DNA of 64,000 nt from Candidatus Rhodoferax bjergmarkensis (GCA_016708345.1 JADJFX010000043.1:1-64000), one strand, 5' to 3'; positions 43,701 through 52,905 are shown, numbered from the stretch's first letter. Numbers and translations are program-made. Notes: generated from the sequence alone by a model not told the origin.

Positions 43701-44152
43701 TCGAAGAGCTGACCGAGTTGCTCGAAGAAGCGGTTTTGTCTGAGTTCGAACGCATCAGCGAACGCGGCGGCGTGCTCGGTGCCATGGAAACCGGCTACCA
43801 GCGCGGCAAGATTCAGGATGAATCCATGCACTACGAGATGCTCAAACACACCGGCGAGCTGCCCATCATCGGCGTCAACACCTTCCGCCCACCCGCTGGC
43901 GACGCCATGCTGGACAAGCTGGAACTGGCGCGCTCCACGGATGAAGAGAAACAAAGCCAACTCCAACGCCTGGCGGATTTCCACGCCCGCCACGCCAGCG
44001 AATCCCCGGCGATGTTGCAACGCCTGCAGCAAGCGGTGATAGCCAACCAAAACGTGTTCGAGGTGCTGATGGATGCCGTGCGCTGCTGCTCGCTGGGGCA
44101 GATCACGAATGCGCTGTTTGAGGTGGGGGGGCAGTACCGGCGCAATATGTAA
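40796..44152 (+). CDS. icmF: Fused isobutyryl-CoA mutase (IcmF)
   Basis: The product has 1118 residues. The order is a cobalamin-binding domain (ASLFDGHDAAINIMRRIL, FGGGGGVIVPAEI), a MeaI-type G-protein domain with a P-loop (GITGTGGAGKSSLTDEL), switch VVETSGIGQGDAAIV and NKFDRKG, then the acyl-CoA mutase domain (LCNPATSVSMTINGPAPTIL, FFFSNGMDPEYTVLGRVARR). It interconverts isobutyryl- and n-butyryl-CoA with adenosylcobalamin, and its G domain assists cofactor handling. Two stretches look inserted: residues about 183-203, and about 263-284 containing RPELVEG. Both derive from repeats. The product should still fold if they lie in loops. Confidence 0.93.
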   Translation: MPDLSAEFKALATYRPTHKVRFVTAASLFDGHDAAINIMRRILQSMGAEVIHLGHNRSVDEVVTAALQEDVQGIAISSYQGGHVEYFKYMVDLLRSRGGAHIKVFGGGGGVIVPAEIAELQAYGVARIYSPQDGQRMGLAGMIGEMVMRCDHDLCSYAPTDLTAIQGHTEASWRALAQWLTAVENNKANLALAQVIRAQAATKNIAVIGITGTGGAGKSSLTDELIRRLRLDQGDSLRVALISIDPSRRKSGGALLGDRIRMNAIGPWHANARPELVEGLAKGDSGQRVFMRSLATRNFGSEISAALPDVIAACKVAGFNLIVVETSGIGQGDAAIVPLVDVPIYVMTPEFGAASQLEKIDMLDFAEFVAINKFDRKGAVDALRDVAKQVQRNREAFSTPPEQMPVFGTMAARFNDDGVTALYQALLPRLQALGVPMSAAGTLPLVSVRHSSNQTPVLPAARTRYLADISDTVRGYKARARAQAVLAREVQQLRASARMLEAAKVEATSAVPALHGLAAQREAQLGSSERKLIDQWSALQQAYAGDEYVVKIRPDTAQAREIRTALTTKSLSGTTIRKVALPTYEDHGEILKWLMLDNVPGSYPYTAGTFAFKREGEDPTRMFAGEGDAFRTNRRFKLLSEGMAAKRLSTAFDSVTLYGNDPDPRPDIYGKVGNSGVSIATLDDLKVLYSGFDLCNPATSVSMTINGPAPTILAMFMNAAIDQNIDKFKLENGREPSNTEAEKIREWVLANVRGTVQADILKEDQGQNTCIFSTEFSLKVMGDIAEYFVQHNVRNFYSVSISGYHIAEAGANPISQLAFTLSNGFTLVEAYLARGMHIDDFAPNLSFFFSNGMDPEYTVLGRVARRIWAVAMREKYGANERSQKLKYHIQTSGRSLHAQEIQFNDIRTTLQALIAIYDNCNSLHTNAFDEAITTPSEESVRRAMAIQLIINREWGLAKNENPSQGAFIIEELTELLEEAVLSEFERISERGGVLGAMETGYQRGKIQDESMHYEMLKHTGELPIIGVNTFRPPAGDAMLDKLELARSTDEEKQSQLQRLADFHARHASESPAMLQRLQQAVIANQNVFEVLMDAVRCCSLGQITNALFEVGGQYRRNM
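41350..41412 (+). repeat. Dispersed repeat encoding the IcmF inter-domain linker
   Basis: It has TCTTGCGCAGGTAATACG then TGCGCAAGCAGCTACCAA and ACATAGC. It is read as AQVIRAQAATKN, between the cobalamin-binding and G-protein domains. Confidence 0.7.
41609..41640 (+). repeat. RPELVEG-encoding repeat inserted in the IcmF G domain
   Basis: The core CGCCCTGAGCTTGTCGAAGG matches a repeat well known from Burkholderiales and related genomes, where it often appears in coding sequence as RPELVEG. Here it lies between RIRMNAIG and GQRVFMRSLATRNFG, where related IcmF proteins are contiguous. Confidence 0.7.
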
Positions 44153-44213
44153 GCACAGGCGGGGCAGCCGCTTGGCGCACCCTCACTGGCTTTCACTGTC
44201 CAGATTTACTTTC

Positions 44214-44256
44214 AAATAGATAGCCACTTGCGCAGTATCTACAAGCGCCAGAGGCC
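44214..44256 (+). repeat. Dispersed palindromic repeat, 3' of icmF
   Basis: It reads AAATAGATAGCCACTTGCGC then AGTATCTACAAGCGCCAGAGGCC, the usual layout with a slightly altered core. Confidence 0.6.
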
Positions 44257-44304
44257 AAAAGCATCATGATTTCAAATGCCACCGCCGTGCAGGCATGCAC
44301 TGAC

Positions 44305-44673
44305 TCACACCACGTCCACCGGCAAGGGCCTGCGTCGGTAGCTGTCGCGGTCCATCACCACAAAATAGCCTTGCACCAGTTTGCCGTCGTCGGCCAGCAA
44401 CGGGGCCACTTGCTGCACCGCATCCTCTGGCGAAGTCGGAATAAAACGAAGGTAAATCACGCTCAGCGGCACCGGCAGGCGTTTTAGGTAAATCAGCTCG
44501 CCATAGTCGCGGTCAAAAGTCAGCAGCGTGCGTTGTTCACGCCGGGCAAGTTCCAGCACCACCACATCGGTGACACCGGGAGTGGTTTCCACAATGGCCA
44601 GCACGTCATGACCCATGTCGCGCAGGAGGCGCACCATGCCCATGGGAATGTTTTCATTGGCCAGCAGTTTCAT
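44305..44673 (-). CDS. DUF5615 (Mut7-C/PIN-like) putative toxin
   Basis: The ATG at 44673 gives 122 residues. The pattern MKLLANENIP, then RLLRDMGHDVLAIVE, LLTFDRDYGELIY and VIYLRF is that of DUF5615 PIN-like proteins, with conserved acidic residues at the start (ENIP) and in FDRDYGEL. Such proteins are paired with DUF433 proteins and treated as toxin-antitoxin pairs. The ATGA overlap with the upstream DUF433 gene (44670-44673) shows translational coupling. Toxicity is inferred from the family. Confidence 0.82.
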   Translation of the reverse strand: MKLLANENIPMGMVRLLRDMGHDVLAIVETTPGVTDVVVLELARREQRTLLTFDRDYGELIYLKRLPVPLSVIYLRFIPTSPEDAVQQVAPLLADDGKLVQGYFVVMDRDSYRRRPLPVDVV

Positions 44674-44906
44674 GCGGCAAGGGACTGGGCAAAGTATTGT
44701 TCGTCGTGCAAGCAATCGACGCTAAAGGCAAAAACGGCTTGCAGCGCGGTGCGGTCCAGTGAGGGGTAGTTTTCCAGTACCTGCTCGTGTGTCCACCCCT
44801 CGGCAAACAGCGACAACAAAAACTCCACTGACAAACGGGTGCCTTTGACAACGGGCTTGCCTGCCAAAACGTCGGGATTGGCTTCAATGTGGTGTTGCCA
44901 TTTCAT
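44670..44906 (-). CDS. DUF433 putative antitoxin
   Basis: The ATG at 44906 (MKWQHHIEANPDVLAGKPVV) gives 78 residues, the usual DUF433 length. The motif IEANPDVLAGKPVVKGTRLSVEFLL is diagnostic, followed by LFAEGWTHEQVLENYPSL. The fold is a small winged-helix/HTH type, consistent with a DNA-binding antitoxin. It leads the two-gene unit. The pair lies on the opposite strand between the icmF 3' end and a 50-base copy of part of icmF. Confidence 0.85.
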   Translation of the reverse strand: MKWQHHIEANPDVLAGKPVVKGTRLSVEFLLSLFAEGWTHEQVLENYPSLDRTALQAVFAFSVDCLHDEQYFAQSLAA

Positions 44907-44937
44907 GCGTTTTCTCCTTGAGGGTCGCATCAGTCTA

Positions 44938-44987
44938 TACCAGCGCGGCAAGATTCTGGACGCAGCCATGCACTACGAGATGCTCAC
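44938..44987 (+). repeat. 50-bp duplicate of the icmF 3' region
   Basis: The sequence matches 43796-43845 at about 46 of 50 bases and would encode YQRGKILDAAMHYEML, compared with YQRGKIQDESMHYEML in IcmF. It is a fragment of icmF or of a related mutase gene left downstream of the DUF433/DUF5615 pair. Confidence 0.8.
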
Positions 44988-45154
44988 GCTCATCAGGTGG
45001 AGGAACAGGATCTGAGCATTACGTTGATATCTCAGACGATGGATGTGGCTTTCCGGTGAGGCGGGGCCACAAGACAACTTCGAATTGGTCTTGGATACTG
45101 GTGGCGACCACCGATACAGCCAGCACCCAAAGGTCCAAAAGCAAGTCAATTCAA

Positions 45155-45201
45155 AATTACTCAATCGGCTGAGTAAAATTACTCAATTGATTGAGTAATT
45201 T
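45155..45201. promoter_or_regulatory. Two tandem palindromes with TTACTCA half-sites, abutting the DUF4143 start
   Basis: The first (about 45157-45179) pairs ATTACTCA with TGAGTAAAAT. The second (45176-45201) pairs AAATTACTCAAT with ATTGAGTAATTT around a TG centre, and ends one base before the ATG at 45202. It looks like an operator. There is no room for a standard ribosome-binding site. Confidence 0.7.
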
Positions 45202-46416
45202 ATGTCAACAGAAATTCAACGCCCTGTTTTAGCCACCTTTTGCGCCCGCCTGCAAGAGCCGCGCCGCTTTCTCCAGGTGGTGGCCGGGCCGCGTCAGGTG
45301 GGCAAAACCACCCTGGTGCGCCAAGCCTTGGCCTGGCTTGCGCAGCAGCCCGGCAAACCCATGGCCCAGCACAGTGTGAGTGCCGACAACCCTGGCCTGG
45401 CGGGAAGCAGCTGGCTGAGGTCGCAATGGGAAACCGCACGCGCGCTGGCGCTGCAGGCGGGTGCCAGCATTTTGGTGCTGGACGAAGTGCAAAAGCTGCC
45501 CGCTTGGACGGAAGAGGTCAAACGCCTGTGGGACGAAGACACGCGCACCGGGCGCGACGTGCGGGTGGTGGTGCTGGGGTCGGCACCGCTGCTGATTGCG
45601 CAGGGTCTGACCGAGAGCATGGCCGGGCGCTTCGAGATGACGCGCCTGGGCCACTGGCGATACCAAGAGATGCAGCAGGCCTTTGGCTTTACGCTGGACC
45701 AGTTCATCTACTTCGGCGGCTACCCCGGTGCGGCCAGCCTGATTGGCGACACCGCGCGCTGGGCCGCGTATGTGCGCGACGCCCTGATCGAAACCACCAT
45801 CAGCAAAGACGTTTTGCTGATGAGCCACGTGCAAAAACCGGCCTTGTTGCGCCGCCTGTTTGATCTGGCCTGCCGCTACAGCGGGCAAGAACTGAGCTAC
45901 CAAAAAATGCAGGGCCAGCTCAGCGACGCCGGCAACACCACCACGCTGGCGCACTACCTGCAGTTGCTCGAAGGCGCGGGCATGGTGTGTGGTTTGCAAA
46001 AATACGCGGGGCAGGTGGTGCGCCAGCGCGGCTCCAGCCCCAAGCTGCAGGTGTTTAACACTGCCTTGATGGGCGCCATTGCCGCGTTGGATGGATTCGA
46101 TCTTGAACGGCTGCGCGCCACGCCCGAGCTGTGGGGCCGCATTACGGAAAGCGCCGTGGGCGCGGAGTTGCTGGCGCGCCACCTGGAACACAGCAGCCTG
46201 CAACCCCGCATTCACTACTGGCGCGAGGGGGCCAACGAGGTGGATTACGTGCTGCGCTACCGCGGCGAGTTGTTCGCGTTCGAGGTGAAAAGCGGCATCC
46301 ACCAGGGCAATGTGAAAGGGCTGGACGCGTTTTGCAAATTGAACCCGGCCTGCAGGCCACTGGTGCTGGGCACTGACGGGCTGCCGTTGCAAGGCTGGTT
46401 TGAAGGCGACAGCTGA
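45202..46416 (+). CDS. AAA_14/DUF4143 ATPase, complete
   Basis: The product has 404 residues. The AAA_14 module has Walker A in VVAGPRQVGKTTLVRQAL and Walker B in ASILVLDEVQKLPAWTEEVK, with a sensor region in VVVLGSAPLL. The DUF4143 part follows (YQKMQGQLSDAGNTTTLAHYLQLLEGAG), and the nuclease-like end shows WREGANEVDYVLRY and LFAFEVKSG (E-x-D and E-x-K). The cellular role of this common prokaryotic family is unknown. The palindromes directly upstream suggest tight control. Its last 35 codons are repeated in a remnant at 47469-47573. Confidence 0.88.
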   Translation: MSTEIQRPVLATFCARLQEPRRFLQVVAGPRQVGKTTLVRQALAWLAQQPGKPMAQHSVSADNPGLAGSSWLRSQWETARALALQAGASILVLDEVQKLPAWTEEVKRLWDEDTRTGRDVRVVVLGSAPLLIAQGLTESMAGRFEMTRLGHWRYQEMQQAFGFTLDQFIYFGGYPGAASLIGDTARWAAYVRDALIETTISKDVLLMSHVQKPALLRRLFDLACRYSGQELSYQKMQGQLSDAGNTTTLAHYLQLLEGAGMVCGLQKYAGQVVRQRGSSPKLQVFNTALMGAIAALDGFDLERLRATPELWGRITESAVGAELLARHLEHSSLQPRIHYWREGANEVDYVLRYRGELFAFEVKSGIHQGNVKGLDAFCKLNPACRPLVLGTDGLPLQGWFEGDS

Positions 46417-46430
46417 GGAATGCCGAAAAC

Positions 46431-46477
46431 GCTATGTTTTTCATAGCTGCTTGCGCACGCCAGACTTGCGGAAATGG
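46431..46477 (+). repeat. Dispersed palindromic repeat after the DUF4143 gene
   Basis: It reads GCTATGTTTTTCATAGCTGC then TTGCGCACGCCAGACTTGCGG, a near-complete copy. A sister copy with the same flank follows the remnant at 47469-47573. Confidence 0.8.
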
Positions 46478-46815
46478 TCATTTGACCAGTGAATCATGGG
46501 AACTTCAAGATCGTCAGGGTCTTCTCGATCAAACCGGTGGGCAGGCCAATACTGGGCGCCACCTGTCGGCGTGCCAATGGCGTTGGATCATGAGCGAAAA
46601 TTACTGCGAAATATCGGAGAGCATGTCCGAATTTTCGTGGTGAACACCATGGGCTGCCATGTAGGTTGTCGCGCAGCGCAGTATCCCGAGCTGTGCGCGC
46701 AAACTGGCCCAATCCCAGACCCCGCTGCGCTTGCGCGGGTGCAGCCGGTTCGATGCGTGGCAATGGCGAGGCCGCCTTGCACGCTGGTCATCAGGGAGCA
46801 GAGGTGTTGGGTAGT
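46478..46815. other. Non-coding stretch before the G block, nothing recognised
   Basis: These roughly 340 bases contain only short frames (for example 70-90 codons on either strand) with no recognisable motif or ribosome-binding site. The composition is ordinary until the G block begins. Confidence 0.4.
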
Positions 46816-47218
<403 letters not shown>

Positions 47219-47468
47219 ACGGTGGTTCTTGTTTCCCCAACAAACCCCCAGGCCTGCGGGGTTGATTGCGCTGGGGTGCTGGCTGAGTGTCTGCCGCCGA
47301 AAATGCGCCTTACGCACATGAAAGGCGTACGCCCGAAACCCCCCGGCTCGTCGTGCTCTACAAAAAGCTTACATAGATTCCCCCCCCCCGAACGGCCTGC
47401 TCCTTCCTCTCTGCTGCGCCACTCAACTGGGAATGCCAGCGGACGTGCAGGCCCTGCGCACCGGGCGC

Positions 47469-47573
47469 AACGTGAAAGGGCTGGACGCCTTTTGCAAGCT
47501 GAACCCAGCCTGTCAGCCGCTGGTTCTGGGCACCTCAGGGCTGCCGCTGCAAAGCTGGTTTGGAGTTGAATAG
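47469..47573 (+). pseudogene. C-terminal remnant of a second DUF4143 ATPase
   Basis: The frame reads NVKGLDAFCKLNPACQPLVL and ends GLPLQSWFGVE before TAG. It matches the last 35 codons of the gene at 45202-46416 almost residue for residue, with synonymous changes. The rest of the gene is missing, and the G block lies upstream. Either a paralogue was truncated, or its body was lost in assembly. Confidence 0.75.
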
Positions 47574-47591
47574 CTTGGGAAGGCCGAAATC

Positions 47592-47640
47592 ACTATGTTT
47601 TTCGTAGCTGCTTACGCACACCAGACGTGCGGAAACGGCA
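47592..47640 (+). repeat. Dispersed palindromic repeat after the DUF4143 remnant
   Basis: It reads ACTATGTTTTTCGTAGCTGC then TTACGCACACCAGACGTGCGG. It is the sister of the copy at 46431-46477, so the duplication included this flank. Confidence 0.75.
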
Positions 47641-47664
47641 TTTTTGACCAAGTATTTTGATTCG

Positions 47665-48084
47665 CTATTGCCCCTCAAGCCACGGATTGACCAGCGCAAC
47701 CCCGGTACCAACAAAGTCCGACACGTTGCGTGTCACCACCGTGAATTGGTGCTCGATGGCGGTGGCTGCAATCATGGCGTCACGTTCGCCGTGCGGGTTG
47801 GGGATATGCAGCGCTGCACACACCGGCGCAGTGCTTTCGGTGAACGACAAAATGCGGTCGGCAAACGCCGCACGCACGCCCGTAAGCCATGCGCGCAGCG
47901 CGCTCCCTTGCGGTGGTGTGCGGCGCTCCAGTGCCTGAATGCCCAACTCCAATTCGAGGATGGTGATGGCTGACAGAAAAAGCCCGCTGCTGGCTTGCCC
48001 TGCGGCCCAGTTGCGTACCGCCATCGACTGATTGGGTTTGCCATGGCGCAATTCGGAGATGACGTTGGTGTCCAGCAAAAACAT
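47665..48084 (-). CDS. VapC-family PIN-domain toxin
   Basis: The product has 139 residues. PIN-domain acidic residues are visible in MFLLDTNVISELRHGKPN (Asp-5, Glu-11), in TILELELGIQALE, and in ERDAMIAATAIEH, followed by VVTRNVSDFVGTGVALVNPW. The protein is a putative ribonuclease toxin of the FitB/VapC group. It is encoded 9 bases after the antitoxin gene, on the same strand. RNA cleavage is inferred from the family. Confidence 0.88.
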   Translation of the reverse strand: MFLLDTNVISELRHGKPNQSMAVRNWAAGQASSGLFLSAITILELELGIQALERRTPPQGSALRAWLTGVRAAFADRILSFTESTAPVCAALHIPNPHGERDAMIAATAIEHQFTVVTRNVSDFVGTGVALVNPWLEGQ

Positions 48085-48093
48085 GGCGATGCG

Positions 48094-48354
48094 TCAGTCC
48101 AACGAAGCGGCTTGGATCTGCAGCGTGAGCCGGGGCGGCTCGAAATAAATGCTCTCACCGCCTGGAATACCATCCATTAGCTCCAGCAGCGATGGCCCGC
48201 TTTGCCCGGCCATGCGGTAATAGTCGTCGATTTTCAGCAGCGCATAGGCCGGACGTCCACGGTCGGTAATAAACACCGGTCCATCCAGCGCCGCGCGCTT
48301 GGCGGCGGACACGTCACGCGTGAAGTCGCGGCTCGAAAATGTGTGGATACCCAT
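48094..48354 (-). CDS. Phd/YefM-type antitoxin
   Basis: The product has 86 residues. The N-terminal pattern FSSRDFTRDVSAAKRAALDG and PVFITDRGRPAYALLKIDDY is that of the Phd/YefM (prevent-host-death) fold, which binds DNA as a dimer. The C-terminal 35 residues (SIYFEPPRLTLQIQ) would wrap the VapC-like toxin. It leads the operon with the toxin gene downstream. Confidence 0.85.
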   Translation of the reverse strand: MGIHTFSSRDFTRDVSAAKRAALDGPVFITDRGRPAYALLKIDDYYRMAGQSGPSLLELMDGIPGGESIYFEPPRLTLQIQAASLD

Positions 48355-48491
48355 GATGGCCTTCTGGATGTCAGCAATGCTTGTATGTTATGACATTTTT
48401 CAAGGTATGCAAACGCGGAGCTCAGATCGGATATTTCATGCTGAACACCATGTGAAAATAGTTTCACTTCAACCACAAGGAGCGCAACACC

Positions 48492-48935
48492 ATGACCGGC
48501 ACCATTCGACTTCACCGCGTACTGAAAGCGCCAGCTGAGCGCGTCTATCGCGCATTTACCACCCCGGAGGCGATGGCCAAATGGATTGCGCCTTACGGTT
48601 TTACCTGCACGGTTCACCATATGGAGCCAAGAGTGGGTGGAAGCTTCAAAATGTCGTTCACCAACTTCACGACGCAGCAAAGTCATGCGTTTGGCGGTGA
48701 GTACCTTGAACTCGTGCCCAACGAGCTGCTTCGTTATACCGACAAGTTTGATGACCCCAATTTGCCGGGCGTCATGCAGGTGACCGTTGTACTCAAGCCG
48801 GTGGCCTGCGGTACTGAGCTGAGCGTTGTGCAGGAAGGTATTCCCGAGATGATTCCGGTTGAAATGTGCTACTTGGGCTGGCAGGAATCGCTTGCGCAGT
48901 TGGCCATGTTGGTCGAGCCTGAAATTTTGCAGTAA
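48492..48935 (+). CDS. SRPBCC/AHSA1-domain protein
   Basis: The product has 147 residues with an AGGAG sequence about 7 bases upstream of the ATG. The pattern RVLKAPAERVYRAFTTPEAM, then WIAPYGFTC, VGGSFKMSFTN and WQESLAQLAMLVEPEI is typical of AHSA1/START-like helix-grip proteins. These bind hydrophobic ligands or regulate chaperones, and the ligand is unknown. The gene is isolated and ends in a strong terminator. Confidence 0.88.
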   Translation: MTGTIRLHRVLKAPAERVYRAFTTPEAMAKWIAPYGFTCTVHHMEPRVGGSFKMSFTNFTTQQSHAFGGEYLELVPNELLRYTDKFDDPNLPGVMQVTVVLKPVACGTELSVVQEGIPEMIPVEMCYLGWQESLAQLAMLVEPEILQ

Positions 48936-48949
48936 GCGGCGCTTGGGCT

Positions 48950-48994
48950 CCAGCATGCAAAAAGGGCGGATAAACCGCCCTTTTTGCATGCTGG
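48950..48994. terminator. Bidirectional rho-independent terminator
   Basis: Two 20-bp arms (48950-48969 and 48975-48994) pair perfectly around a 5-base loop. The stem contains AAAAAGGGCGG and its complement, so a U-rich tract follows in each direction. It separates the SRPBCC gene from the convergent small-protein gene. Confidence 0.9.
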
Positions 48995-49007
48995 CAAGCA
49001 GCCGGAA

Positions 49008-49175
49008 TCAACCGCCTTTTTTGCAGCGCTTGCCGGGGTTTTTCTTGTTGTTGGTGGCAGTGCCACGCTCCAGGCTGCGCATCTGACCCTTGCCAGCGGT
49101 GAAACACACGCCTTTGGGTGCCACGGGGCGGGGGGTTGCTTTGCGGTCTGCTTCGGTACGGAATGTCTTGGCCAT
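49008..49175 (-). CDS. Small basic hypothetical protein
   Basis: A 55-residue frame starts at an ATG at 49175 with GGAGT 7 bases upstream, which supports real translation. The product is rich in Lys and Arg (MAKTFRTEADRKATPRPVAP, ending NKKNPGKRCKKGG) and has two Cys. I do not recognise the family. A role in nucleic-acid binding is only suggested by the charge. It ends just before the bidirectional terminator. Confidence 0.6.
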   Translation of the reverse strand: MAKTFRTEADRKATPRPVAPKGVCFTAGKGQMRSLERGTATNNKKNPGKRCKKGG

Positions 49176-49209
49176 GAAATTACTCCAGTTAATTTTTGAA
49201 ACCCCGCGA

Positions 49210-49530
49210 TTATCCCCGGTCTTGCTCGGCCTCGTCCGCCCTGGGTGCACGCGGTGCCCGATGAACACCTTTGGCCAGTAATTCGAGGTAGAAAGAGGTG
49301 CCGCCATTTTGAGCGACCTCGTTGATGAGGCTGGTGATGGTGGCGAAATGCACCACCACGGCGCTGTCGGCACTGGCACCGAATTTGCAATCAAAATCCC
49401 AATAGTCCACCCCCTCAGGGAATGGAACGCGCCGCTGGCGTTTGACGTATTTGCGGATTTCGTGCTTGGTGGCCTCTATCACGCGGTCGCGGTGTTTGCC
49501 TTCGATGTCGAGTTTGAATGTTTTTTTCAC
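49210..49530 (-). CDS. DUF6172 family protein
   Basis: The GTG at 49530 begins VKKTFKLDIEGKHRDRVIEA, which is the normal start for this family; the longer frame to 49572 adds 14 unlikely residues. The product has 106 residues and contains HEIRKYVKRQRRVPFPEGVD and YWDFDCKFG, the conserved core. The function is unknown. It is encoded upstream of the small basic protein gene with 34 bases between. Confidence 0.8.
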   Translation of the reverse strand: MKKTFKLDIEGKHRDRVIEATKHEIRKYVKRQRRVPFPEGVDYWDFDCKFGASADSAVVVHFATITSLINEVAQNGGTSFYLELLAKGVHRAPRAPRADEAEQDRG

Positions 49531-49762
49531 GCTTGCCTCTTGAGAGTGGGGAGCCGATCCAGCAACAAGCACTTGAGCGGATTCATCAGCCTTGCCGGCT
49601 GTTCAATCACCCCAGATGAAAGTGATCCGCCCAAGCCCTGATTATGCGGTGTATCCCGGCACAAAGGGTCCAGTGCTTCGACTGCGCGTAAACTGGGACG
49701 GCCCCGCCCCGAATCAGTCTCATCATTCTTGCCCACTCCACCTCCCCATAAAGCACCTGTTC

Positions 49763-51034
49763 ATGCCATTTACTTCCCTGGGTTTGTCCCCTGCTCTGCT
49801 GCGCGCCGTCAGCGCCCACGGCTATCTGGCCCCCACGCCCGTTCAAGCCGCCGCCATTCCCGCCACCCTGCAGGGGCGCGATGTGCTGGGCTGCGCGCAA
49901 ACCGGCTCAGGCAAAACCGCCGCCTTTGCCCTGCCCCTGCTGCAGCACTTGGAAAGCGCCCCCCAGCACAGCCCCCGGCGCGCGCTGGTGCTGGTTTTGG
50001 TGCCCACGCGCGAGCTGTGCACCCAGGTGGGCGAGGAAATTCGCAAGCTGGCGCTGCACCTGCCGCGCCCGCTCAAGGTGGCCATGGTGTTTGGCGGGGT
50101 GTCGATCAACCCGCAAATGATGCGCTTGCGCGGTGGCACCGACGTGGTGGTGGCCACGCCCGGGCGCTTGCTGGACCTGGTGGCGCACAACGCGCTGTCA
50201 TTGGGCAGTGTGGCCACGCTGGTGCTGGACGAGGCCGACCGCCTGCTTGATCTGGGCTTTGCCGAAGAGCTGGCACGTCTGCTGACGCTGCTGCCCCCCA
50301 AACGGCAAAACCTGTTTTTCTCCGCCACTTTTCCTGCGGCGGTGCAGGCCTTGGCGCAATCACTGCTGCACGAACCGGTGCGCATTGAGGTTTTGCCCAC
50401 ATCCCAGAGTCTGCCGGACATCACACAACGTGCCATTGCGGTGGATGCCGGGCGGCGCACCCAGTTGCTGCGCCACCTGATCGGGCAACACCAATGGCGC
50501 AGGGTGCTGGTGTTCGTGGCCACCAAACACGCTGCCGAAATCGTGGCCGACAAATTGCGCAAGGCGCGCATCTACGCAGAGCCGTTTCATGGGGAACTCA
50601 GCCAGGGCAAGCGCACGCAGGTGCTGGCAGATTTCAAGGCATCACGCCTCAAAGTGGTGGTGGCCACCGATGTGGCGGCGCGCGGGCTGGACATTGCGCA
50701 ATTGCCGGTGGTGGTGAATTACGACCTGCCCCGCTCGGCAGTGGACTATCTGCACCGCATTGGGCGCACCGCCCGCGCGGGAGAAAGTGGCGTGGCGGTG
50801 AGCTTTGTCAGTGCCGACACCGAGGCGCATTTCCGCTTGATCGAAAAACGCCAGCATTTGAGCTTGCCACTGGAACAGATTGAAGGCTTCGAGCCGGTTC
50901 AAACAGCGGCTGAAGTCGCCCCCAGTGGCGGCGGCATCAAAGGCAAACGGCCCAGCAAAAAAGACAAACTCAGGCAGGCGGCCCGCCTGGGCGCTGACGC
51001 TGCACCGGCCACGGGTGCGGCGTCAAAAACATAA
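49763..51034 (+). CDS. rhlE: DEAD-box RNA helicase, RhlE type
   Basis: I chose the ATG at 49763 (MPFTSLGLSPALLRAVSAHG), which begins the Q-motif region. The product has 423 residues. Motifs are GCAQTGSGKTAAFALPLL (I), VPTRELCTQV (Ia), VLDEADRLLDLGF (II), FSATFP (III), VVATDVAARGLDIAQLPVVV (V) and YLHRIGRTARAG (VI). A basic C-terminal tail (KGKRPSKKDKLRQAARLG) is typical for RNA binding. It unwinds RNA, probably in ribosome assembly or RNA decay. Confidence 0.9.
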   Translation: MPFTSLGLSPALLRAVSAHGYLAPTPVQAAAIPATLQGRDVLGCAQTGSGKTAAFALPLLQHLESAPQHSPRRALVLVLVPTRELCTQVGEEIRKLALHLPRPLKVAMVFGGVSINPQMMRLRGGTDVVVATPGRLLDLVAHNALSLGSVATLVLDEADRLLDLGFAEELARLLTLLPPKRQNLFFSATFPAAVQALAQSLLHEPVRIEVLPTSQSLPDITQRAIAVDAGRRTQLLRHLIGQHQWRRVLVFVATKHAAEIVADKLRKARIYAEPFHGELSQGKRTQVLADFKASRLKVVVATDVAARGLDIAQLPVVVNYDLPRSAVDYLHRIGRTARAGESGVAVSFVSADTEAHFRLIEKRQHLSLPLEQIEGFEPVQTAAEVAPSGGGIKGKRPSKKDKLRQAARLGADAAPATGAASKT

Positions 51035-51035
51035 A

Positions 51036-51284
51036 TCAGTTCAGCAGAGGGGCTGCTGGCGGAAAGTCGTCCAGGCTGTCCAACTCTTCGGCGTCGATGG
51101 CTGCGTCAAAGGCGGCGCGGCTGGCCAGCGCTTCTTTGGTGAAGGGAATCAGGGGTTTGTCCAGCGGGCGCAGTTTGTGCCGACGCAGGCCGCGCAGTTG
51201 CTGGGAGCGCTCCATGGTTTGCAATACCAGTTCGGGCTCCATCATCAGGCTGAAGGGGTTGAGCTCAAGGGCGGTAGTAGTCAT
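51036..51284 (-). CDS. Conserved-looking hypothetical protein
   Basis: The product has 82 residues. The start at 51284 has GGAG about 8 bases upstream. The sequence contains ALELNPFSLMMEPELVLQTM and LRGLRRHKLRPLDKPLIP, and ends in an acidic stretch (AIDAEELDSLDDFP). No family is recognised. It lies one base from the rhlE stop on the other strand, so the two genes converge with no terminator between them. Confidence 0.6.
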   Translation of the reverse strand: MTTTALELNPFSLMMEPELVLQTMERSQQLRGLRRHKLRPLDKPLIPFTKEALASRAAFDAAIDAEELDSLDDFPPAAPLLN

Positions 51285-51414
51285 GTCGGTTCTCCTGTGG
51301 AATAAGCGCTTTGGGGATACTTTGGCGCTTGGGAGAACTCCGCAGAACTGTAGTCAGCAATTGGCTGCAATGTGTGTAGGTGTTTGTCTGACACACCATC
51401 AATCCCCTCAAAAG

Positions 51415-52788
<1,374 letters not shown>

Positions 52789-52840
52789 GCCCCGATTATC
52801 GGTGGTGGGGGGGCCACAGGGCAGAAGTGGCTGGCCAGCA

Positions 52841-52882
52841 CTACTATTTTGATAGCTGTTAGCGCACACAGGACCTGCGGTA
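52841..52882 (+). repeat. Dispersed palindromic repeat
   Basis: It reads CTACTATTTTGATAGCTGTT then AGCGCACACAGGACCTGCGG, between dbpA and the Hpt gene, with a slightly altered core. Confidence 0.65.
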
Positions 52883-52905
52883 CAGGTCAATTTGATCTTA
52901 AAGAA

